In this document: piece after piece, positions 1 to 8,321 of the stretch | How the letters are laid out: each line of letters opens with the position of its first letter | Numbering within the stretch: position 1 is the stretch's first letter | Assembly: GCA_017538895.1 (NCBI GenBank) | Contig: JAFYHY010000038.1 | Coordinates: forward strand, 1 to 43,264 | Source of the DNA: Aeriscardovia sp. | GTDB lineage: Bacteria > Actinomycetota > Actinomycetes > Actinomycetales > Bifidobacteriaceae | Reading direction: 5' to 3' | DNA: 43,264 nt | The notes under the pieces: generated by a model | The model's input: the letters and a program-made list of their open reading frames with translations, nothing else | Told to the model about the DNA's origin: nothing | Database searches by the model: none | Made by a program: the position numbers and the translations under genes

Positions 1-58
1 CGAACCCCCGACATCCACGGTGTAAACGTGGCGCTCTGACCAACTGAGCTAATCGCCC
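1..58 (-). tRNA. tRNA-Val(TAC), 3' end cut by window edge
   Basis: Read on the minus strand, this is a tRNA starting GGGCGAT-TA-GCTCAG, with a five-pair anticodon stem CCACG/CGTGG around the loop TTTACAC (anticodon TAC, reads GUA). The T-arm begins with GGGGGTTCG and runs off the left edge, so the acceptor 3' strand is missing. Confidence 0.93.
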
Positions 59-70
59 GAACAAAAGACA

Positions 71-79
71 AGTATAGCA
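71..79 (-). promoter_or_regulatory. Extended -10 promoter element for tRNA-Val
   Basis: On the minus strand the sequence TGCTATACT lies 12 bases upstream of the tRNA-Val 5' end. It combines an extended TGn motif with a TATACT -10 box, the same box seen for tRNA-His and tRNA-Thr in this window. No good -35 is visible. Confidence 0.5.
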
Positions 80-149
80 TACATTTTAATTATTGCTACT
101 TCATTTTAGTAAATTTTAATGAATGCTAAAATTTAAATAACTTTTGATC

Positions 150-174
150 TGTGATAATTACAGTGTTAATCACA
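150..174. promoter_or_regulatory. Inverted repeat upstream of the phasin-like gene
   Basis: TGTGAT-N13-ATCACA, with near-symmetry continuing inward (TGTGATAA against TAATCACA), sits 13 bases before the start codon. It covers possible -10 boxes (GATAAT at 153-158 or GTTAAT at 165-170). It looks like an operator, but the regulator is unknown. Confidence 0.35.
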
Positions 175-187
175 ATGAAAGGCATTA

Positions 188-541
188 ATGATGGCACGAT
201 TTGATTTTAGTGACAATGTTCGCAAAATTTTTCTTGCTGGAGTTGGAGCAGTGGCAACAACTGCTGAAAAAGGTCAGGATCTTGTTAATGATCTTGTTCA
301 AAAAGGTGAACTTACTGTTGATCAAGGGAAATTATTAAATACTGAACTATCCCATAAGATTAAAAAGACAAGTAATAAGGCTGCTGAGAAAATTTGTGAT
401 GCAGCTTTTGATTATGCTGATCGAATGAAATTAATGACTAGTGATGAACGTCGTGAGTTTGTTCAGCATATCAATGATTTAGCAAAGAAAATGGATAATT
501 CTGACGCATCTGAAGAGGATAGTCAATCTACACAAGAGTGA
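188..541 (+). CDS. Phasin-like small helical protein
   Basis: This 117-residue, mostly helical, charged protein resembles the phasin / PHA-granule-associated (PhaF/PhaI) family. The family hallmark is visible near the N-terminus as RKIFLAGVGAVATTAEKGQD (residues 12-31), followed by long amphipathic helices and an acidic tail. There is no signal peptide or membrane segment, so it is cytosolic. Two adjacent ATG codons (188 and 191) could serve as start, with AAAGG just upstream. It lies 6 bases before a UbiB-type kinase gene, a pairing that suggests a joint function. No PHA synthase gene is in the window, so a granule role is not implied. Other phasin-fold proteins act as lipid-surface or chaperone-like helpers; the function here is inferred only at fold level. 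Confidence 0.6.
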   Translation: MMARFDFSDNVRKIFLAGVGAVATTAEKGQDLVNDLVQKGELTVDQGKLLNTELSHKIKKTSNKAAEKICDAAFDYADRMKLMTSDERREFVQHINDLAKKMDNSDASEEDSQSTQE

Positions 542-547
542 GTAGGC

Positions 548-2266
548 TTGTTGAGTACAGAAGATCAATCACAAGTTGATGATATTTATGAGACTGTAAC
601 ACGATACGTTCGCAAAGACTATGATGCTGATGATAATTTCAAGATGTATCGAAGTGATCGTAGCGCTCGTTTTCGTCGATTAAAACAGATCGTATCCGTA
701 CTGAGAACATATGATGTTTTTCATGGGATGACACCAGAAAAATTATGTAATGTTTTTCAAGCTTTAGGACCTACTTTTGTTAAAGCAGGGCAAATCCTTT
801 CGATGCGATCAGAAATTTTACCGCAGTCATATTGTGATGCTTTAGCTCGTTTACGTGCGCATGCTGACCCAATGCCAACGGATATAGTGCTTCATCTTCT
901 TGAAAGCGAATACTCTCATCCGATAGAAGATATTTTTGCTTATATTGACCATAAGCCTCTTGGGTCAGCATCACTTGCACAAGTGCACCGTGCTATTTTA
1001 AAAACTGGTGAGGAAGTCGCTGTCAAAGTACAGAGACCAGGTGTACGTGAGACAATGGCTCAAGATATTGACATTACTCGTTCGATTCTTAAATGGGCCA
1101 GCAGAGTAACTGATGCTGCTCAAATTGTTGATCTTCGTAGTATTGTTGACGAATTATGGGCCAGCTTCCAAGATGAAACAGATTTTCTGACAGAAGCAAA
1201 GACTCTACAAGAATTCCAACAATTTACTAATGATTTTGCATATATGGGATGTCCACATGTGTATATGCAATTTTGTACCCATAAAGTTGTTGTCATGGAA
1301 TACATCAAAGGCATTCCATTATCACATACAGATGAATTAATCAGTAACGGGTATTCTCTGAAAGAAATTGGGAATAAGCTCGTTGATAATTATTCAGTTC
1401 AAATCTTAGATGAAGGATTTTTCCATGCAGATCCTCATCCAGGTAACATCATTATTCGTGATGGGAAAATTATTCTCATTGATTTAGGGATGACTGGAAA
1501 ATTATCTACTCGTATGCGTCTTTTGCTGCGAAACATGATTTTCGCTGTCGCAAAATTTGATTCACCAACTTTAGAAAAAAATCTCTTGCAACTTGCTCAG
1601 TTAGAAAAAGATACAAGCGGGGTTGATAAAACTGCCTTACTTGAAGATATTGATACGATTATCGATGAGTTTGGGTCGCTTGATCTTGCTGATCTTGATG
1701 CTGGATTATTGATGATGTCGTTGATTCAGCTTGTACAGCGGAATAATCTGAAACTACCAGGCAGTGTAATGCAAGTAGCTCGCGCTTTAATTACTTTGGA
1801 AGGAACATTAACTGAATTCATTCCAGATATCAATATGATTCAAGTCATTGAACGGCATATCCAACGATCATTTAATATCAAAGATATGCTGCTTAATGAA
1901 GGGAAAATGTTTACCACAGAGGGAGTACAAGCTACTCACGGCTTATTAAATTCATTAAGTGACTCACAAGTTGCTATGCATCAGCTAACGCGAGGCCAAT
2001 TAAAGGTCAACGCTGAACTCGTTGGAACCCAAGAAACCGTTAGACAACTATCCTATATTGTTGATCGTCTTGCAATGGCAATTATTATTGCTGGCTTATT
2101 TGTTGGATCATCAATTGTGTATTATGCGCGTATTCAACCGGTTATTCTTGGAATACCTGTCGTTGGGATGATGGGATATGTTGTTGCGTTTGTTCTTGGA
2201 GTATGGATTGTCATTGATATTTTGCGCCGAAATCATCAATTGAAAAAAGAAAGTCGACACGTTTGA
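548..2266 (+). CDS. UbiB/ABC1-family atypical protein kinase
   Basis: This 572-residue protein belongs to the UbiB/AarF/ABC1 (ADCK) family. Visible signatures are the family-specific KxGQ motif (KAGQ, residues 79-82), the alanine-rich loop replacing the glycine loop (GSASLAQVH, from about 139), a catalytic lysine in VAVKVQRPG, HADPHPGN near residue 293, and the metal-binding DLG near 312. Two hydrophobic segments at about 508-565 anchor the C-terminus in the membrane, as in other members. It starts with TTG at 548 (TTG at 551 is possible), 6 bases after the phasin-like gene, so the two are probably one transcript. Family members support quinone or lipid metabolism through ATPase activity. Bifidobacteria are not known to make ubiquinone, so the substrate is open. 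Confidence 0.85.
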   Translation: MLSTEDQSQVDDIYETVTRYVRKDYDADDNFKMYRSDRSARFRRLKQIVSVLRTYDVFHGMTPEKLCNVFQALGPTFVKAGQILSMRSEILPQSYCDALARLRAHADPMPTDIVLHLLESEYSHPIEDIFAYIDHKPLGSASLAQVHRAILKTGEEVAVKVQRPGVRETMAQDIDITRSILKWASRVTDAAQIVDLRSIVDELWASFQDETDFLTEAKTLQEFQQFTNDFAYMGCPHVYMQFCTHKVVVMEYIKGIPLSHTDELISNGYSLKEIGNKLVDNYSVQILDEGFFHADPHPGNIIIRDGKIILIDLGMTGKLSTRMRLLLRNMIFAVAKFDSPTLEKNLLQLAQLEKDTSGVDKTALLEDIDTIIDEFGSLDLADLDAGLLMMSLIQLVQRNNLKLPGSVMQVARALITLEGTLTEFIPDINMIQVIERHIQRSFNIKDMLLNEGKMFTTEGVQATHGLLNSLSDSQVAMHQLTRGQLKVNAELVGTQETVRQLSYIVDRLAMAIIIAGLFVGSSIVYYARIQPVILGIPVVGMMGYVVAFVLGVWIVIDILRRNHQLKKESRHV

Positions 2267-2274
2267 TAATAGAT

Positions 2275-2303
2275 TTGCTTTTTTAAAAAGATCCTTATAT
2301 ACT
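2275..2303 (+). promoter_or_regulatory. Promoter of tRNA-His
   Basis: TTGCTT (2275-2280) and TATACT (2298-2303) are separated by exactly 17 bases and sit about 32 bases before tRNA-His, a good housekeeping sigma-70-type promoter. Confidence 0.65.
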
Positions 2304-2335
2304 GTTTAATTAGTGCACATTGGTTTGTGTACATG

Positions 2336-2408
2336 GTGGGCGTAGCTCAGTCGGTAGAGCACCTGATTGTGGTTCAGGAGGTCGCGTGTTCGAGCCACGT
2401 CGCCCACC
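2336..2408 (+). tRNA. tRNA-His(GTG)
   Basis: The cloverleaf is complete: acceptor GTGGGCG/CGCCCAC, anticodon stem CCTGA/TCAGG around TTGTGGT (anticodon GTG), and T-arm GCGTG-TTCGAGC-CACGT. The discriminator is C (2408) and the preceding base 2335 is G, matching the extra G-1 characteristic of tRNA-His. CCA is not encoded. Confidence 0.97.
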
Positions 2409-2418
2409 CCTCAGTGAG

Positions 2419-2443
2419 GCTAGGTTTTATACCTAGCTTTTTT
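2419..2443 (+). terminator. Rho-independent terminator after tRNA-His
   Basis: GCTAGGT-TTTAT-ACCTAGC is a perfect 7-bp stem followed by TTTTTT, directly downstream of the tRNA. Confidence 0.85.
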
Positions 2444-2526
2444 GTTTTCCTGCATTCATAATTTATATATAGAAAACATTATGTTTTAATTCATATTGCT
2501 TTTTATTTTTTCTTTATATTTTTTTG

Positions 2527-2583
2527 CGTGTTCTCTATTATTTTCATACCTAGAGGAATTTATATAGATACATAGAGAACACG
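2527..2583. promoter_or_regulatory. 12-bp perfect inverted repeat upstream of the MacB-like gene
   Basis: CGTGTTCTCTAT (2527-2538) is repeated in inverted orientation as ATAGAGAACACG (2572-2583), with 33 bases between. The right arm ends 39 bases before the start codon. It is either a split operator flanking the promoter or a stem in the mRNA leader. The stretch 2444-2622 is otherwise AT-rich and non-coding. Confidence 0.45.
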
Positions 2584-2622
2584 GAGAACGGAGTATCAAT
2601 ATTAACGGCTTGTGGAAGAACA

Positions 2623-4740
2623 ATGTCTTTTTTAGAACTAAAAAATATTAGGAAATCATACTATTTGAATGGAGAAGAATTCCCAGTATTACATGGTGTG
2701 AATCTTAACTGTGATCTTGGAGAATTTGTTTCCATTTTAGGTGAATCTGGTGGCGGTAAATCAACATTAATGAATATTATTGGTGGTTTAGACTGTAATT
2801 TTCAAGGATCTGTAACCATTAATGGAACAACGATCAATTATCATGATGAAAAAGCAATGGATGAGTATCGTCGTCAGACCATTGGTTATGTTTATCAGGA
2901 CTATCATCTTATTAGCCATTTAAACGTTCTAGACAATGTCCTTGTTGCCTTAAATATGACAACATTAACACCAGAAGAACGCACAAGTCGCGCTGAAGAA
3001 CTTCTGCAACAAGTAAGATTATTCTCTCATCGAAACAAATATCCAAAACAATTATCAGGTGGCCAAAAACAACGCGTTGCTATTGCACGTGCATTAGCAG
3101 CAGATCCACAAATCATTATTGCAGATGAACCAACTGGCGCACTGGATTCAATGAACACGCAAGAAATCCTTGAAATGCTACAAGAAATTGCAGCATCAGG
3201 TAAATTAGTTATTGCTGTCACTCACTCACAACAAGTCGCAGCAGCTGGTACCCGTGTTGTTCATATGGTTGATGGTGTTTTAACTGATGAAACACGAATC
3301 AACCCAGCATTATCTGCTTTAGCAAAGAAAAACTCAGCACAACAACAAACCAGATCTGTTTTCATTAACGGAACAAATACAGCGATTATTTCTGCTCCAG
3401 AAACATGGTCAACCACGTTTTCTATGGCATTTAAGCATTTTAAATATCATCGTGGCCGTAATGTGCTCATTATGATTGGTCTTGCAATTGGATTAGCAGC
3501 TGTTTTGATCATAGCAGGTATTGGCAATGGTGTGAATAGCTATGTTTCTCAACAGATTAAATCAGTAGCAAGCATGAATACAATTACTGTTTCACGATAC
3601 AATAAACCAGCATTTACCATGAAAAAACCAAGTGCTGGAATGAGCGTATCAGTGGGTCAAGGAGGTGCACCTGGAGGACAACAACCTCAAGGTGGCGGAA
3701 TGACATCCGCAGAAGCACAAAAAATGAATGCACAAATGCTATCTAAAGCACGCTCCGTTACGCCATTAACCACTGAAGAAATCGATCAACTCAAATCATT
3801 GAGTCACGTAACCTCTGTTGAACTTCACTATAGTGTCTCCGACGCTACCGTAAAAACCGGATCAACTGAAGCAGCATTAGAATCATTAACAAACTGGACA
3901 TCAGAAGACAGTAGCTCAGATCTTGTTGCAGGATCAGCTCCACAACAAGGCGACATCATCCTTTCCCAATCAATCGCAAAAGCAATCGAAGGCAACGATA
4001 ATTGGAAAGATCTGATTGGTAAAACTGTCACTGTCAGTTTTAAAGTGAACCAATCCTCTTCATCATCCAAAACAATCACCATTAGTGCAAAAGTATCAGG
4101 CATTACACGTGGCGGAGGAATGGCATCAGTCAACGCTCTGAACACCACAACACTCAAAGACGCACTTGAGAATGCTGGAGTAACCACTAACCCAGCATCA
4201 GTTATTGTTACAGTTGATAACTACAACAATGCTCTGAGTGTTACAGATGCGATCAACCAAATTAAATCCAATGGAACACAAGTCTACGAAGCAAACTCTG
4301 TCGCTTCACAGATTGCAAAAGCTCAATCCTATGTCAGCTTAGCTAGCTCCATCCTCACAGGAATCGCCTCAATTTCCTTAATCGTTTCCGTCTTCATGAT
4401 CATCATCACCATGTACATGTCTGTTGCAGAACGAACCAAAGAAATTGGTGTTCTCCGCGCACTAGGCGAAGCAAAACGCGACATCCGATGGCTCTTTATT
4501 GATGAAACCTTTACCGTTGGTATTGGCGCAGCAATTGTCGCAACCATCGTGTCACTCATCAGTGCCCTTGGATTAAATGCAGCACTCAGCACCATCGCTA
4601 AATACTCATTCATCCAAATCCAATGGCAAAACGTTATCACTATTTTCATCGTCTCAATACTCATGTCACTCATAGCAGCTGTCCTCCCAGCACGACATGC
4701 TGCAGCATTGAACCCAATCGATGCACTTGCAAGTGACTGA
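2623..4740 (+). CDS. MacB-like ABC exporter, ATPase-permease fusion
   Basis: This 705-residue protein joins an ABC ATPase to an FtsX/MacB permease. The ATPase (about 1-230) shows Walker A GESGGGKST, Q-loop YVYQDYH, signature LSGGQKQR, Walker B IIIADEPTGALD and the switch histidine in VTHS. One membrane helix follows (about 280-305), then a large extracytoplasmic domain (about 306-565), then three C-terminal helices (about 571-690). This is the four-helix MacB layout that moves antibiotics, peptides or lipoproteins by mechanotransmission. The start ATG at 2623 has GGAAG upstream. The gene stands alone, with no MacA-like adaptor beside it, which is usual in Gram-positives. A Gly/Gln/Met-rich stretch follows the first helix. 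The 3' third favours A/C-ending codons. The substrate is unknown. Confidence 0.88.
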   Translation: MSFLELKNIRKSYYLNGEEFPVLHGVNLNCDLGEFVSILGESGGGKSTLMNIIGGLDCNFQGSVTINGTTINYHDEKAMDEYRRQTIGYVYQDYHLISHLNVLDNVLVALNMTTLTPEERTSRAEELLQQVRLFSHRNKYPKQLSGGQKQRVAIARALAADPQIIIADEPTGALDSMNTQEILEMLQEIAASGKLVIAVTHSQQVAAAGTRVVHMVDGVLTDETRINPALSALAKKNSAQQQTRSVFINGTNTAIISAPETWSTTFSMAFKHFKYHRGRNVLIMIGLAIGLAAVLIIAGIGNGVNSYVSQQIKSVASMNTITVSRYNKPAFTMKKPSAGMSVSVGQGGAPGGQQPQGGGMTSAEAQKMNAQMLSKARSVTPLTTEEIDQLKSLSHVTSVELHYSVSDATVKTGSTEAALESLTNWTSEDSSSDLVAGSAPQQGDIILSQSIAKAIEGNDNWKDLIGKTVTVSFKVNQSSSSSKTITISAKVSGITRGGGMASVNALNTTTLKDALENAGVTTNPASVIVTVDNYNNALSVTDAINQIKSNGTQVYEANSVASQIAKAQSYVSLASSILTGIASISLIVSVFMIIITMYMSVAERTKEIGVLRALGEAKRDIRWLFIDETFTVGIGAAIVATIVSLISALGLNAALSTIAKYSFIQIQWQNVITIFIVSILMSLIAAVLPARHAAALNPIDALASD

Positions 4741-4743
4741 TAA

Positions 4744-4783
4744 AAAGTGGAGGGTGATACCAAACGGTATCACCCTCCACTTT
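4744..4783. terminator. Bidirectional terminator hairpin
   Basis: AAAGTGGAGGGTGATACC pairs perfectly over 18 bp with its complement around the loop AAAC. It lies between the end of the exporter gene and the 3' end of tRNA-Leu on the other strand. In the minus direction it is followed by TTTTTA. Confidence 0.85.
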
Positions 4784-4788
4784 ATGTG

Positions 4789-4871
4789 TGGTGCGCGAGA
4801 AGGGACTTGAACCCTCACGTCAAAGACACAGGAACCTAAATCCTGCGCGTCTACCATTTCGCCACCCGCGC
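4789..4871 (-). tRNA. tRNA-Leu(TAG)
   Basis: On the minus strand: acceptor GCGCGGG/CTCGCGC, anticodon stem CAGGA/TCCTG around TTTAGGT (anticodon TAG, reads CUA), a variable arm longer than in the neighbouring tRNAs, T-arm with GGGTTCAAGTCCC, discriminator A and an encoded CCA. Confidence 0.95.
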
Positions 4872-4898
4872 ATGCTGTATGCAAATTAATACAGAGAG

Positions 4899-4971
4899 AG
4901 CCACTTGACAGAATCGAACTGTCGACCTTCTCTTTACGAGAGAGACGCTCTACCGACTGAGCTAAAGTGGC
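4899..4971 (-). tRNA. tRNA-Thr(CGT)
   Basis: On the minus strand: acceptor GCCACTT/AAGTGGC, anticodon stem TCTCT/AGAGA around CTCGTAA (anticodon CGT, reads ACG), T-arm GACAG-TTCGATT-CTGTC, discriminator T, no encoded CCA. It lies 27 bases upstream of tRNA-Leu in the same direction, so the two are probably co-transcribed. Confidence 0.95.
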
Positions 4972-4998
4972 TTATTGCATACCACAACAATATGATTC

Positions 4999-5028
4999 AG
5001 TATAACGAAAGATATTGACATTGTCCAA
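4999..5028 (-). promoter_or_regulatory. Promoter of the tRNA-Thr/tRNA-Leu pair
   Basis: On the minus strand, TTGGAC and TATACT are separated by 18 bases, and the -10 lies about 27 bases upstream of tRNA-Thr. The region overlaps a TTGACA (5015-5020) on the plus strand that may serve the divergent acyltransferase gene. Confidence 0.5.
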
Positions 5029-5074
5029 AATTATGTACCCTAGATAAAGAGAGCTATCCACAGAATGGGGGACT

Positions 5075-6262
5075 ATGGAACGTCAACAGCAAAAAAGAAA
5101 TCCTAAAGTTGAAGCGCTGAGATTAGTTGCTATTGCTGGCATCGCAATTTTCCATACTTTTGTTCCTTGGTTCAATAAATTATCATATGGGGCTCCCTCA
5201 TTAGCGCAAACAGATATTGTGCGTTCGTCATGGATTGGTCTATTTCTGTTAGGAAATATTAATCTTCTTGGTGCTATGGGAAATACGATCTTTTTCATGA
5301 TCTCAGGATATTTTCTTTTGCCGTCCATGGTACACAGTAGCTATCACGGAGGATACTGGAAAAAACAATTAATGAAGACAATACGACGATCAGTTGTGAT
5401 TGTAACAACGGTGATTGTTTATGGTCTTTTAACCTATCTTTTAGTGCGCTTTTGTTCTATTCCTGGACCTGATTTTCATACCACTCGCTGGCTTGTTATG
5501 GATCTAGAATTTGTCTGGTTATATTTATTATTCATTCTTATTGCGCCTGTCATTGCCTGGATTCAAGCTCGTTTTTACCGGCGGTGGAGATTAATTGTTT
5601 TTTGCTCTCTTATTCTTATTTTTATTGTGAATACGTATATTGCTTTCTGCTCTCAAGGCGGTGTTAATCATACGTTAACTGGGTGGAGAAAATGGGATAG
5701 TGCAGTAACCTATCTTGTTGGATTCTGTCTGGTGGGATTAGATGATTTCCATGCAGTATCCCGGTTTATCGCACATGTATCCCTTTGGGGAGTCATTATA
5801 CTGAATATTCTCATAGAGGCAGTATTAGCCCTCTTCCATCTACCAGTACTCATTGGAGATATTTCATTTAAATCAACATCACTCCTATCATTCGCTTTAG
5901 CCTATTTCGCTTTAGCCTTATCAGTCACAGAAAAGCGTCCACTAGGACAGCATAGTATTCCTCAGCACGCGAAACATTCATCTCGTACTATTTCAAAAAC
6001 AGATAATACGATTCGAATGCTTGCAGCAGGAATCTTAGGATTCTACATTTTCCAATCAATGCTTACTCATATGTGGCATAGTTTTATCATTCCATTCCTC
6101 AATAATTTTGTTACTCTACCAGGTGGGAATGAATCGGTTCGTATTATAGTTTTCGTCTGTCTTGGAATCTTATTCAGTCTTCTGTATGCAACATTGATCC
6201 TTCTCCTGGACCATTATATTCGTCAACCAATTACACAATTACTTGCCTCACGATTTCATTAA
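5075..6262 (+). CDS. Acyltransferase-3 family integral membrane protein
   Basis: This 395-residue protein has about ten hydrophobic segments. The N-terminus reads VEALRLVAIAGIAIFHTFVP, matching the acyltransferase-3 (OafA/NolL/WecH) signature, in which the arginine and histidine of the first helix are conserved and needed for acyl transfer. Such proteins usually move acetyl or other acyl groups onto extracytoplasmic sugars or cell-wall polymers. The extended SGNH esterase domain of some relatives is absent. GGGGG lies just upstream of the ATG at 5075. The gene is flanked by tRNA genes and pgi, with no polysaccharide cluster around it, so the acceptor cannot be guessed. Confidence 0.8.
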   Translation: MERQQQKRNPKVEALRLVAIAGIAIFHTFVPWFNKLSYGAPSLAQTDIVRSSWIGLFLLGNINLLGAMGNTIFFMISGYFLLPSMVHSSYHGGYWKKQLMKTIRRSVVIVTTVIVYGLLTYLLVRFCSIPGPDFHTTRWLVMDLEFVWLYLLFILIAPVIAWIQARFYRRWRLIVFCSLILIFIVNTYIAFCSQGGVNHTLTGWRKWDSAVTYLVGFCLVGLDDFHAVSRFIAHVSLWGVIILNILIEAVLALFHLPVLIGDISFKSTSLLSFALAYFALALSVTEKRPLGQHSIPQHAKHSSRTISKTDNTIRMLAAGILGFYIFQSMLTHMWHSFIIPFLNNFVTLPGGNESVRIIVFVCLGILFSLLYATLILLLDHYIRQPITQLLASRFH

Positions 6263-6368
6263 GAAAATGAATAGGGTGTGAGATTAGTATGCTGTTATTT
6301 AATACCTGTTATTGATATAACACACTGTTCATTAAGAAACCTGTCTATCCACAAGGAAGGATACGAAC

Positions 6369-8057
6369 ATGGAGACTTCAGCACCAATTGATGCGACAAA
6401 AACAACTGCATGGGCAGACCTTGTTAAAACATTTGGCGAGATGAAAAAAACAGGAATTAATCTTCGTCAATGGTTCAATGATGATCCATCACGTGTAGAG
6501 AAGTTATCGTTTACTGTAAATGATTTATATTTTGATCTTTCTAAAAATTTAATTACTCCAGAAATGATCAAGATTTTTGCGCATCTCGCTGAAGAAGTAC
6601 ACCTTCATGAGCGTACTGAACAATTATTTACAGGCGAACATATTAACGTAACAGAGGATCGCGCAGTCCTTCATATAGCTTTGCGTATGCCTGACAAGCA
6701 ACAGCTGACAGTTGACGGTCAAGACGTGATCACTGATGTTCACACCGTTCTAAACCGCATGTATGAGTTTGCTAATAAGATCCGTTCTGGTGAGTGGAGA
6801 GGTATCACTGGTAAAAAGATTACAACAGTAGTTAATATCGGAATTGGTGGATCTGATTTAGGTCCTGTCATGGTTTATGAAGCCTTAAAACCATACTCTG
6901 ACGCAGGAATTACCGCACGTTTTATTAGCAATATTGATCCAAACGATATTGCTGAAAAAACACGTGATCTTGATCCAGAAACCACTCTTTTCATTGTCGT
7001 TTCGAAGAGCTTTACCACCATTGAGACAATGACTAATGCGCTTGATGCTCGCACTTGGCTTTTGAACAAGCTAATTGAGCAGAACGCTATTAACAATACA
7101 GAAGATCAGTGCGCTCAAGCAGTCCACCATCACTTTGTTGCCGTATCAACCGCACTGGATAAAGTTGCTGCCTTTGGTATCGATCCAGATAATACTTTTG
7201 GATTCTGGAACTGGGTTGGTGGCCGCTATTCAGTAGACTCAGCAGTTGGCTTAAGCCTCATTATTACATTAGGGCCAGCATGCTTCAAAGAATTCTTAGA
7301 TGGTTTCCATAGCATGGATATGTATTTCCGTACTACTGACTATGAGAAAAATGTCGTTGTTCTCCTGGCCATGATGAATGTCTGGTACACTAACTTTTTT
7401 GGCGCAGAATCACATGCTGTTCTTCCATACAATCAATATCTGCACCGTTTCCCAGCATATTTACAACAACTGACCATGGAATCAAACGGTAAATCTGTTC
7501 GATGGGATGGAACACCAGTCACTACAAAAACTGGTGAAATTTATTGGGGAGAACCAGGCACAAACGGACAACATTCATTCTACCAATTAATCCACCAAGG
7601 AACGCATATCATTCCTGCGGATTTCATTGCTTTTGTTAATACCAGTAATCCTGTAACCTGCAGTGATCAAGATGTGCAAGAACTCTTCTTATCAAACTTC
7701 TTAGCACAAACTAAGGCATTAGCATTCGGAAAAACCGCGCAAGAAGTCCGTCGTGAAGGTAATAAAGGACCGCTCGTTGCAGCTCGTACCTTTAACGGTA
7801 ACCGACCAACAACATCCATATTCGGTGACACATTAACCCCATATTCACTTGGTGAATTAATTTCTTTATATGAGATGATTGTGTTCACTGAAGGAACTGT
7901 CTGGGGAATTGATTCCTTCGACCAGTGGGGAGTAGAACTAGGTAAAGTCTTAGCAAAACAAATTGCACCGGCTTTAGCACATGATGAATCAGCATATGAG
8001 CAGCAAGATCAATCCACACAAGCCTTAATCCAGTGGTATTACGCTCATCGTCATTAA
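6369..8057 (+). CDS. pgi: Glucose-6-phosphate isomerase
   Basis: This 562-residue enzyme interconverts glucose 6-phosphate and fructose 6-phosphate and is the long form typical of bacteria. Clear signatures are [12 protein letters not shown], the phosphate-binding SKSFTT (about 211), [13 protein letters not shown] (about 283), the catalytic glutamate in MESNGK (about 371), the ring-opening histidine in [12 protein letters not shown] (about 402) and the lysine in [10 protein letters not shown] (about 522). The start ATG at 6369 is preceded by a strong AAGGAAGGA ribosome site. In bifidobacteria this step supplies fructose 6-phosphate to the phosphoketolase pathway; that pathway context is inferred from the likely taxon. 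The gene is followed by its own terminator. Confidence 0.98.
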   Translation: METSAPIDATKTTAWADLVKTFGEMKKTGINLRQWFNDDPSRVEKLSFTVNDLYFDLSKNLITPEMIKIFAHLAEEVHLHERTEQLFTGEHINVTEDRAVLHIALRMPDKQQLTVDGQDVITDVHTVLNRMYEFANKIRSGEWRGITGKKITTVVNIGIGGSDLGPVMVYEALKPYSDAGITARFISNIDPNDIAEKTRDLDPETTLFIVVSKSFTTIETMTNALDARTWLLNKLIEQNAINNTEDQCAQAVHHHFVAVSTALDKVAAFGIDPDNTFGFWNWVGGRYSVDSAVGLSLIITLGPACFKEFLDGFHSMDMYFRTTDYEKNVVVLLAMMNVWYTNFFGAESHAVLPYNQYLHRFPAYLQQLTMESNGKSVRWDGTPVTTKTGEIYWGEPGTNGQHSFYQLIHQGTHIIPADFIAFVNTSNPVTCSDQDVQELFLSNFLAQTKALAFGKTAQEVRREGNKGPLVAARTFNGNRPTTSIFGDTLTPYSLGELISLYEMIVFTEGTVWGIDSFDQWGVELGKVLAKQIAPALAHDESAYEQQDQSTQALIQWYYAHRH

Positions 8058-8072
8058 AAATCTCTTCACTAT

Positions 8073-8124
8073 AAATGTGGTTTTTATTCTTCTTTTCTGT
8101 AAGAATAAAACCACATTTTTTATT
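8073..8124 (+). terminator. Terminator after pgi
   Basis: AAATGTGGTTTTTATTCTT (8073-8091) pairs with AAGAATAAAACCACATTT (8101-8118) apart from one bulged T, followed by a T-rich tract. Confidence 0.88.
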
Positions 8125-8140
8125 TGACGCGCCTATGCAT

Positions 8141-8170
8141 TTGAAAAATAGTGGTAATACGGTGTAGAAT
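8141..8170 (+). promoter_or_regulatory. Candidate rho promoter
   Basis: TTGAAA (8141-8146) and TAGAAT (8165-8170) are spaced by 18 bases. They would give a leader of about 145 bases before the GTG of rho. A long leader suits the autoregulation by attenuation known for rho genes in other bacteria. The leader contains a small TAGGA/TCCTA hairpin near 8182-8202. Confidence 0.45.
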
Positions 8171-8321
8171 CGAAGTTCTAAGTAGGATATTTATTTCCTA
8201 TCTTTTATATCCTTCATTCCATTTAAGGTCGCTGTTTCTACAAGGGCGTTCTTATAGCGAATATTTCTCTCCTACCTGCACGCGGTTTGTCGTGTTATAG
8301 GGTAACGAAAGGTACATTATA

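Noticed and set aside
4329..4763. Long open frame on the minus strand opposite the MacB-like gene
   Set aside because: It lies fully over a well-supported coding region, has no family resemblance and no ribosome site, and arises from the codon bias of the sense gene.
5015..5046. TTGACA (5015-5020) as a firm promoter of the acyltransferase gene
   Set aside because: No acceptable -10 box at 16-18 bases; candidates at 15 and 20 bases are weak.
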